Origin: Isochrysis galbana | Taxonomy: Eukaryota > Haptophyta > Isochrysidales > Isochrysidaceae | Assembly (NCBI GenBank): GCA_018136815.1 | Contig: CM030944.1 | Coordinates: 2,953,834 to 3,017,833, forward strand | Direction: 5' to 3' | DNA length: 64,000 nt | Shown here: one piece after another, positions 57,181-64,000 of the stretch | How positions within the stretch are numbered: position 1 is the first letter of the stretch | Layout of the letters: each line of letters starts with the position of its first letter | Program-made: the position numbers and the translations under genes | Notes under the pieces: generated by a model | Seen by the model: the letters and a program-made list of their open reading frames with translations, nothing else | Told to the model about the DNA's origin: nothing | Database searches by the model: none

Positions 57181-57599
57181 TACCGAGTCAACAGCCTTGA
57201 TGTCCCGTTGCGTCGCTGTTGAGTCGCTCTGGCAAAAGACGAAATCAGACAGCGGGGACTCATCAGAGAAAGAGGTCGCTCACTAGGGGTGTGCGGAGGG
57301 CACCATCGGCAATTGGCAAGAGACGGCCGATGAAAAACTTCTGTTAGGCTACTCGGGGGGGGGGGGGGGGGGGGGTTGAGGCGTCTATATCTCTACATGG
57401 ACCCAAGAGTGGTAGCCCGGTCACTCACTAGGAGACCGGGGGTCTTCCGGCAAAATTTTCGAAAAGTAAAGACGTAAAGACCCGATTTCAGTTTCAGGCC
57501 TCTGACGGCTGACGGCCGTGCGGAAATATATTTCAGGCCCCCCTCCAGTATTATTTTGCCGACGGCCTTCATGCGTTCATGCGCGCCTCTCGCAGCTGA
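57181..57599. other. Spacer with poly-G
   Basis: A G-run lies at about 57355-57375. Otherwise nothing is recognised between the retroelement and the next LINE-like tail. Confidence 0.5.
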
Positions 57600-57871
57600 T
57601 AGAGACAATGGAACCTGGATATTAACCAAACAAACAAAAAGCGACCAGACGGACACACTCGACAACAAAGACAATTCCAGAAGGCCTGCCCGGACCCCAC
57701 ACTCTAAACCAGGCCTCAGGTAGCGCACCGAGGCCGGACCCCGGAAACCGAAGAAAAAGGAAAGAAGGGGGGCAGGGGAAGAGGTGGAGGGAGGGATGAT
57801 AAGGGCGGTGCAGATAGCGAAGGGAAGTCCCATAAATAGTAGGTGTGTAGCCCTGAATCTTCAGAAGTTTT
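57600..57871 (+). mobile_element. LINE-like 3' tail
   Basis: Forward copy of the shared 3' UTR with 'CCGGACCCCGGAAACCGAAG', the GA-rich middle, and the end 'GTGTGTAGCCCTGAATCTTC' plus T8. Its sequence is close to the reverse copy at 5131-5340. Confidence 0.75.
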
Positions 57872-57879
57872 TTTTATAA

Positions 57880-58529
57880 AAGTAGGTTGAGCTAGGGGGA
57901 GAGAGAGAGAATGAGAATGAGAGCTTCTTAGGTCCAAGGTAGACACGAGGGGCTACAACGCGGGGACTCAAAAAGTTGCTGACCAACAGAGACAGACAAA
58001 CTAAACCAAACGGGGCGAAAACTAACCACACTTGGACGGACGACCGAGCGTCGGCACCAAGGCAACTTAGCAGCGCACGGACATGCGACAGAGGGGACGG
58101 CACAACGAGGGTAGACCTCGCTGGGGGAGCTGCGACCGAGGTATAACAGAAGACGGACGACAATCGTGGAACGTTTGATGTCATCAAGCGAAAGTAGGAG
58201 AAGAGACGATATACCCATCAACGAGACCTTGAGAGTTAAAATAGCTCGCCGGCTAAAAGTAAAAGTCTGTCCTCGTATGGAATACGACACTCCCCGACTA
58301 AATTCGAGTCGTCTCGACGAGTTGCATGGAAGGAGAACAGAATAACCGAAATAGAAGAAATCCAGAATTAGAACTACAAGGCGAGAGAAACCAAAGATAA
58401 CCGAGAAACCGAACGTTGAAGGCGGCGCTTAAAATAGAAGACGAGAGCACCCGTGGGCCCTTTGAGCACAAATTCGGAAGCTTGACGCGGCGACCTATTT
58501 GTACGCATCGTCCCACCCATTTCTCCCTT
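57880..58529. other. Unassigned repeat-like region
   Basis: Probably the 3' flank or 3' UTR of the minus-strand retroelement that follows, but it does not resemble the tail at 56845-57180. No ORF is supported. Confidence 0.35.
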
Positions 58530-59501
58530 TTACAGGAGTTTTGCTCGGGTGTTGCGGTGGGTGCAACCGCAGACGACACGCGTCTCGTCTCCTGCAAATA
58601 GCGCCACGTCTTGGAGTGCCTCATACAGCGCTTTGCGCGACGAGGAGCCTTTCGTGTTGAGTTTGTTCTCGATAGATTCGAACTTGATTTTCACCTTGAC
58701 ATCGACGTTGTGGACCTTGATCGTGGTGTGCTCGCCGTAACGAGTTTGGAATTGCATCATGCAGTCTTCGTTCACCCCGATGTGCCATGGGCCCTTCGAG
58801 GATCGGGCCCAGAAGTCGGGCTCGGGGTCTACACCCTCGAGTTCGAGTAGAAGCTCGACAATGGCGGCATAGACCGTCGTGTCGAGTAAGGTGAGGTCGC
58901 CCTCTTGATGGAACGACATGTCGTACGTGGCATCTGTATTCACATTGGTGTCCTCATCTTCTGAGTCTGGCTCCTGAGGTGCAGGAAGGGGCAGGTTGAT
59001 GGTGAGTGTCACGGGGCCAAGAGGTTGGGAGAGAGGGTGTTGTGTTGCTTTTGGGGTCAGGGTTTGCCTCCGGTTCCCTGTTGGCCAGTCTTCCCTGCTT
59101 CTCCAAGGGGGTGTGCTGTACGTTTTGCCATTGGATGTTGTCATGTTGTTGTGCCCATAGGGGCCACCCGGCCTCGAGTCGCGCTGCCGTGGCAGCGCGA
59201 CCGTCACCGGGGTGGGAGGGGCCTCTGCCATAAGGCATGCCCATGGAGGATGTGGCAGTGTGATCGTGGTGGTTGGGTGGTGGAGACTGCAGCCTGCCTG
59301 CCCCCATGGGGGTGGCCAGCATGGCTGCCTTGTTGGGTGTGGCCGAGGCCACGGACCGCGGGGTGCGACCGGGGTCGCACACACCTGCTCGGCCTCTGGC
59401 GGCGGACGCGGCCGCTTCGACTGCGACAGGTCCATGGGGGCTGGGGGGCCGCCCTCGGCGGGGGGCCCGAAGGAGAGGAGAGGCTCGCTGGCGCGCTCCA
59501 T
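58530..59501 (-). CDS. MERA-family retroelement protein, second full copy
   Basis: 323 residues from the ATG at 59501. The N-terminus (MERASEPLLSF, MDLSQSKRPRPPPEAEQ) and the conserved domain (FHQEGDLTL, VYAAIVELLLELEGVDPEP, GPWHIGVNEDC) align with 55759-56844 over about 250 residues. The middle linker and the C-terminus differ. Both frames stay open and the domain is conserved despite many differences, which suggests that the protein is or was under selection. Confidence 0.65.
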   Translation of the reverse strand: MERASEPLLSFGPPAEGGPPAPMDLSQSKRPRPPPEAEQVCATPVAPRGPWPRPHPTRQPCWPPPWGQAGCSLHHPTTTITLPHPPWACLMAEAPPTPVTVALPRQRDSRPGGPYGHNNMTTSNGKTYSTPPWRSREDWPTGNRRQTLTPKATQHPLSQPLGPVTLTINLPLPAPQEPDSEDEDTNVNTDATYDMSFHQEGDLTLLDTTVYAAIVELLLELEGVDPEPDFWARSSKGPWHIGVNEDCMMQFQTRYGEHTTIKVHNVDVKVKIKFESIENKLNTKGSSSRKALYEALQDVALFAGDETRVVCGCTHRNTRAKLL

Positions 59502-59506
59502 CGCGT

Positions 59507-59522
59507 CTAACTATAAAGTTAG
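59507..59522 (-). promoter_or_regulatory. Retroelement 5' hairpin (copy 7)
   Basis: The same CTAACT/AGTTAG stem and TTAT loop as at 55738-55753, directly before the ATG at 59501. It marks the 5' end of the minus-strand element. No target duplication was found for this copy. Confidence 0.7.
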
Positions 59523-59769
59523 TTGCAGACAACTTCTAAAACAAAAAGGTCGATCGCGGATCGCGGCATGCGACAGAACGCGGCCGGGGGAGTCGTGGGG
59601 GTGTAGAAAGTATAATACGTGTTGGTAGTGCTTCCATGCGCCGCGAGTGCGGTAAGAATATTATGAAGTTCATTTTTACAACATCCCCGATGCCGATGCT
59701 TGCACGGCGCGAGGCAGACTGCTTGTGTTGCACTCCCTACTACCCTCCCTTACTCCCTTACCCTTATGC

Positions 59770-59925
59770 CCATACCTACACTAAGCCTTAGCTTAAGCTA
59801 GAGCACGAGGGGAGAAGACGCAAGGCGGGGAGAGAAATAAGGGAGCGGAGAGCGTGGGCGTGACTATGAAATGTGCCTCCAGCCAGGGCCGCGCGTGTAG
59901 CAAGATTTTTAAGCGGAGATTTTTC
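59770..59925 (+). repeat. Retroelement 3'-tail repeat, diverged
   Basis: 'AGAGCACGAGGGGAG', 'CGCAAGGCGGGGAG' and 'GGGCGTGACTATGAA' follow the order of the tail at 57060-57180. It ends in a short T-run. No ORF is attached. Confidence 0.6.
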
Positions 59926-59981
59926 GCAGTAGAAGCCTACGCCCTGTCCAACCCCAAAGTATCAAGTCGGCGTCATTATTG

Positions 59982-61680
59982 TCATCGAGGTGGCGTCTTC
60001 CGCTTCTGTGTTGCCTTTGTTCGTGTCCGTAAGGCACTACTCGTCCCAGTACAGGCTGCCTTCAGCTCACCCTTCTTCGCCTTTGATGCGAAATCTAAGC
60101 GCATCTGTCCCAACCACCAGTGCACAGTTTCTCGGACACGCTGCAACAACGGTGCTGGTTGCCATTGCACAAGCGCCCGGCAGGCACGGCCACCGTCTAG
60201 ATGGCCGCAATCAACTGAGAGGAAGCGTGTATCCCTCAAGGGGTCCAGTTGCACCTCGGGCACATCAACCTCAGCCTCGCGTAGCGCGTCAGCAAAAGAT
60301 TGTACAAGTTGTGCCCAAGTGGGAGCCTCTTGTTGGCAGATGTGTAAGCTGACACCACGAGAAGGGTGACCCATGGGGTGAAGGCTCTCCTGGCTCTTGC
60401 TGCCGTTTAATAGTCCTCTTCCATCTGACTGCGCAGACAGCGCACCGCGAATGCTGTAGTCGCATTTTGTGCACGAGGCCCTGCATTTTTGGAACAGCTC
60501 ATCACGAGGTGCTGCAAGAACAGCCACGATCGACTCAGCAACATCACGCGAGAAGACAATAGACACCCGCCGATCTTTGGAGTCCAAGGTCATCAGTGTT
60601 TCCTTTGATATCGATTCAGCGCAGGCCGTATCCGCTTCTGATCTGTTGCCAGGCCGTTTTCCGCAGCCAAGAGAGGTCGTTGCAGCACCAGCATCGCGTT
60701 CGAAATCGAAAGCGAAGCTCACCATTGCTGGAGACGCCAGATGGTCTGCAACCTGAGGCTCTAGCGTGCCTGGGTCAGAACTAGGACCTGCCGTCGAATG
60801 GGAACCCGTGCCATCCGAATACATGTCTCCATTGCGCGTGCCGATTGCACGACCTCTGATGAGTTTGGTTAGCAAACTGTGCTGCCTCCCTGTGGAACAA
60901 CAAAGGAAGCAAATGATAGCTGATTTCCTTGAATGGGAGCTACATCATAATGCACAGAAGCAAGGAGCGCATAGGAAATTCTTGAGGCCCCGGCAAGATG
61001 GCCACCACCGAGGGTTGCACCCCTAGCCCCACAACAGTAAGAGAGGAACTGCCATGCAGTAGTGTGTCTTACTTTGCTCACATGGGACATCGCAATGTTG
61101 CTCTCGCGAGGGAGGGACAATTCAATAATATAGCTTGCTTGTGCATACCTGTGTTCTCATGCGGCCCCAGCACATCGGGTAAGCGCAGCGCAATCCAGTC
61201 CAAATCAGTCGTTGCCTCCAGCTCTCGCTCGAGCAAGAGCTTCCCCTCTCCGTATCTATCCTTGCGTGCTCGTGTCGCATCATGCATCGCCGCGGAGTCC
61301 TCAAGCAGACCCTGGCTGACGCCGTCACGCACAAAGCCTTTGGGACTGCACGCCATGTACACCGAGTCAGTGGAGATCACAATGTAGAGACCAATGGTGG
61401 CGCGATGTGCGATTATCGGCTCCACATCTTCGGGCTCAAAGGCGATGAAGTCGATCACCGCGTGCCACGCCGGCTGCGAGGTGAGCGCCGCCCACACAGC
61501 GCGACAGTCTTGCCGGTCACCGCAGATCTGGCAGACGCGCCCACCGAAGGGATGGGGCGTGCGCGCGCGGTTGAAGAGCGTGAGCTCGTACTCGCCTGTG
61601 AGGAGCAACGCCTCGACTGCCGCGCGACCGATGAATTGGGTGCCACCAAGCAGCAGCAGCCGGCGAGGCGCGGCCGACAT
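59982..61680 (-). CDS. NAD-dependent epimerase/dehydratase-like protein (extended SDR)
   Basis: Two exons (61680-61149 and 60889-59982) with a 259-bp GT-AG intron give about 479 aa. The N-terminus has the nucleotide-binding GGTQFIGRA with a preceding Rossmann strand (RRLLLL). The catalytic-type pair is in DRYGEGK (YxxxK), followed by LPDVLGPHENTG joined to RQHSLLTKLI across the intron. Later landmarks are VSIVFSRDVAESIVAVL, EAPTWAQLVQSF, FLSVDCGHLDGG and WWLGQM. This layout resembles the CSP41-like, atypical extended SDR group; no substrate can be assigned. Two low-similarity insertions (about residues 200-280 and 310-345) interrupt the fold; the second could be an unrecognised intron, but it is in frame. 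Confidence 0.82.
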
Positions 61681-61825
61681 CGCGCGCCGAGCGGAGATGG
61701 CCGCGCAGTCCAGCCACCCAACAACTCGAGTACTTTACACTACTAAAGCAAAATACTGTGTAGATGTTCACTTCAGAGCATTGACGAATGTTCAGCTCAT
61801 CAGCTCATACCCGGAGGCAGAGCAT

Positions 61826-62537
61826 GAATAATAATAAAACAACTGAGCGTTAGTACCACTACTCCCACTAGCCCGGTACTATCACGACACCCCTCAGCGC
61901 ACCTGCCCGCACGCCTTGAAGTGGTGGCACAGACACATACACACATGCATCATGCATCCCTTCCCCTTCAAATCTCCCCCCTCGCAAACCCGCCCCGGCT
62001 CCCATTATAACTCCCCACAAGTTACAATGAGGGAAAACCCAGTGAGGCGAACCGACCTACGTCGCGCGTCTCACCGGGAAAAAACACCGGGGGGGAGGGG
62101 GGCTCTCGTCGACCAGGTTGTTCTGTCATACCGTCATCAACTAACTAACTTTATAGTTAATATAGTTAGACGCGATGGAGCGCGCTGGCGAGCCTCTCCT
62201 CTCCTTCGGGCCCCCCGCCGAGGGCAGCCCCCCAGTCTCCATGGACCTGTCGCAGTCGAAGCGACCGCGTCCGCCGTCAGAGGCCGAACAGGTGTGTGCG
62301 ACCCCGGTCGCACCCCGCGGCCCGTGGCCTCGGCCACACCCGTCAAGGCAGCCATGCTGGCCCCCCCCATGGTGGGAGAGTTATAATGGGAGCCGGGGGT
62401 CTGCGAGGGGGGAGATTCGAAGGGATGCATATGCGTATGTGGTGTCAACACACGTCAAGGCGTACGGGCAGGTTCACTAAGGGACTAAGGGGTGTCGTGA
62501 TAGTACCGGGCTAGTGGCAGTAGAACTAACGCTCAGA
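61826..62537. mobile_element. Inverted-repeat element with captured retroelement 5' end
   Basis: The left arm (61840-62020) and right arm (62386-62537) are inverted copies of dispersed repeat E; the outer ends read CTGAGCGTTAGT and ACTAACGCTCAG. Between them lie the rest of repeat E (to 62112) and the first 250 bp of a MERA-type retroelement: the hairpin at about 62141-62169 and an ORF starting MERAGEPLLSF at 62175 that runs into the right arm. The right end is cut by the assembly gap. Confidence 0.7.
62175..62480 (+). pseudogene. Truncated MERA-family ORF
   Basis: The first 70 or so residues match the N-termini at 55759 and 59501 (MERAGEPLLSF, MDLSQSKRPRPP). After 'CCCCCCATGG' the frame enters repeat E sequence. 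The conserved domain is missing. Confidence 0.8.
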
Positions 62538-62637
62538 NNNNNNNNNNNNNNNNNNNNNNNNNNNNNNNNNNNNNNNNNNNNNNNNNNNNNNNNNNNNNNN
62601 NNNNNNNNNNNNNNNNNNNNNNNNNNNNNNNNNNNNN
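62538..62637. other. Assembly gap (100 N)
   Basis: Exactly 100 unknown bases, a standard placeholder for a gap of unknown size. Any element or gene crossing it cannot be judged. Confidence 0.99.
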
Positions 62638-63010
62638 GCGCAAAGTGCGCGAGGCGGCGGCGGCAGCGAACGAGGCCGGACTACCTTCACACCGCGTGTC
62701 GCAGATTTTGGAGGCGGAGGTGCGCACCGGAATACACAAGCTAGGCGACGCCTACTCCTTGCCCCCGTCTCCGCCACACTCGCCGACCCCTCCGCCGCTG
62801 TGGGCTACTTTGGATGCGGCGTGGCCTTCATCTCACCATCGCTCTGGCCTCGGGATCCTCGCGATGAACGGCGAAGTAGACGTGCGAAGCCTCCCGAACG
62901 ACACCGACGATGCCGCAAGTGTGCACCTTGCCCTCAAGGCTCGGCATCGCCGCCTCTCCACCGTGGGAGGCGCATTGCCTCCGGTGCGTACGCCGCCGGT
63001 CGGCCACCAG

Positions 63011-63488
63011 AGTCGTCTGGCGAGGTTCTAAGGCAGGCCTATGCGGAGAGCCTTGAGCCTACCATTCGTGGCTGCTGCGGCAGGTATGCACGCCGAGCCC
63101 TCCCTGCATGCGTCGGCGCATGAATCGCCGATCAGCTTGGCCCTGTCTTTGAAGGTGGTCCACAACGGGCGAGCAAACTCGCCGGTCAAGGCTTTCCCCC
63201 TATGATCATGCTACCACTGGTCGAATTCACCTCTTCACAGGATGGGAGATCTGCCACAGCTTCACCCGTGTCTCCTTCACCCGGCTTCAGACCTTCTCCG
63301 TCTTTTGCTCTGCCGCTCCCTCGTACGATAATCTCCTGCGCTTTCTATCTCCGGGTTTGGGCGACGTGGAGCGCGAAGCCGTCGTGCTCAACGACTTGCG
63401 CATTTTTGTCGCCGAGGCGAGGCCCTTCCTTAAGGCCCTTGAGAAGCTGTTCGCTGAGCAAGGTCTCGAGGATACCCGCAAAATTTAG
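63011..63488 (+). CDS. C-terminal exons of a possible GLTP-domain protein
   Basis: Two exons are supported: 63011-63067 and 63241-63488 (stop), joined by a GT-AG phase-1 intron. The joined part reads GEVLRQAYAESLEPTIRW, then APSYDNLLRFLSPG and FLKALEKLFAEQGLED. This fits the C-terminal part of glycolipid transfer proteins (AY..SL...H/R.W, then a Pro and a last helix), which shuttle glycolipids between membranes. Upstream exons must lie in 62638-63010 or beyond the gap, and I could not assemble them. The family call is tentative. Confidence 0.4.
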
Positions 63489-63825
63489 GACCACCACAGC
63501 CCGATCTAGCTGATCTAGATTTGAAACATGCGTCGCCCTGATAGATACCATGTGATGAGAGCTAATAAGTTCTCCCAACGGCTTTTCGCGGCTTACTTGT
63601 CAACGGGCTCGCTTTGCACCTAGACCTAGAGCTAGCGCTGTGTAGCCGCTCTAGTGCGAATAGCTGGCGGATTCTACCTTGTGAAGATGTGTAATGTTGT
63701 GATACCCACTTGAAATGGTCATACGCCTAAGCATTGTGCAGACTTTGCAGCGCTGCACATTGCTGATAGGGTTTGGGGTGATGTAGTTGAATTGACTGAC
63801 TGGGTCTGTGCCTCGTGCCGAAAAA
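63489..63825. other. Intergenic region, nothing recognised
   Basis: No gene or repeat is supported between the end of the GLTP-like gene and the last retroelement tail. Confidence 0.5.
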
Positions 63826-63945
63826 AAAACTTCTTAATAATCTCGCCGCGCGCGCGACCCTGCACAGCCTCCCTGTAGCCACGCCCGCTTCCCTTATCAC
63901 CCTCCACCTACCTTGAGGCTCGTCCCCTCGTGCTCTACCTAGGGC
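63826..63945 (-). repeat. Retroelement 3'-tail repeat (reverse copy)
   Basis: Starts with A9 (oligo-T on the sense strand) and contains 'GTAGCCACGCCC' and 'CCCCTCGTGCTCTACCTA'. It is a reversed, truncated copy of the tail at 57060-57180. Confidence 0.65.
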
Positions 63946-64000
63946 TGGGTGTAGTTGTAGTAGGTTTCCAGTGGCAGACGGGGTGTACCGATCCCCGATG

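Noticed and set aside
62514..62777. Open frames spanning the N gap
   Set aside because: They exist only because unknown bases were read through.

Overview
The window reads as nuclear DNA of a GC-rich, repeat-laden unicellular alga. Genes are short-intron (about 80-270 bp), introns mostly GT-AG with a few GC-AG, and several products carry N-terminal signal or targeting extensions. The mix of a bipartite plastid-type leader (RibBA), a hydroxyproline O-arabinosyltransferase-type enzyme, a hybrid histidine kinase, a cAMP-receptor-like GPCR, an ShK-tailed glycosyltransferase and a SYF1/XAB2 splicing factor suggests a secondary-plastid alga. A haptophyte is my best guess; a pelagophyte or other stramenopile is not excluded. 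No rRNA, CRISPR array or convincing tRNA was found. A 100-base run of N (62538-62637) is a scaffold gap.

Layout: 1489-3298 (-) metallophosphoesterase; 5131-7131 a LINE-like element (-) split by a hAT-like DNA transposon that carries a long CA microsatellite; 8359-9897 (+) glycosyltransferase-like with ShK tail; 11382-12851 (-) RibBA; 14487-17472 (+) GPCR; 19961-20347 (+) small secreted protein; 21045-22106 (-) LINE-like 3' part; 22958-27143 (+) ten-exon SYF1/XAB2; 28937-29731 (-) putative plastid protein; 30294-32629 (+) broken pogo-like transposase; 32830-33734 hAT-like element with a nested LINE tail; 34061-34741 (+) DUF3293-like; 35365-36614 repeat cluster; 37122-39975 (+) HPAT-like glycosyltransferase; 40570-42337 (-) ATP-grasp enzyme; 43480-44628 repeat cluster; 46724-48097 (-) IMP1-like protease; 49787-50965 a retroelement with a 20-bp target duplication; 51957-54978 (-) hybrid histidine kinase; 55736-57180 (+) the best-bounded retroelement; 57600-59522 further retroelement copies; 59982-61680 (-) NAD-dependent epimerase-like protein; 61826-62537 inverted-repeat element; 63011-63488 (+) end of a possible GLTP-domain gene.

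I predicted most exon structures by matching conserved motifs across frames and then finding splice sites. For SYF1, the histidine kinase, the HPAT-like gene, the ATP-grasp gene, the epimerase and the phosphoesterase the exon lengths sum to a multiple of three. The genes look like unrelated housekeeping and signalling functions, not a cluster.

The most interesting structure lies between the genes. A group of retroelements shares a small hairpin directly upstream of an ATG in at least eight copies, with compensated or wobble stem changes. Two copies have clear 17-20 bp target duplications, and several related 3' ends finish in oligo-T on the sense strand. Next to them are two hAT-like elements with perfect 8-bp target duplications and one small MITE family.
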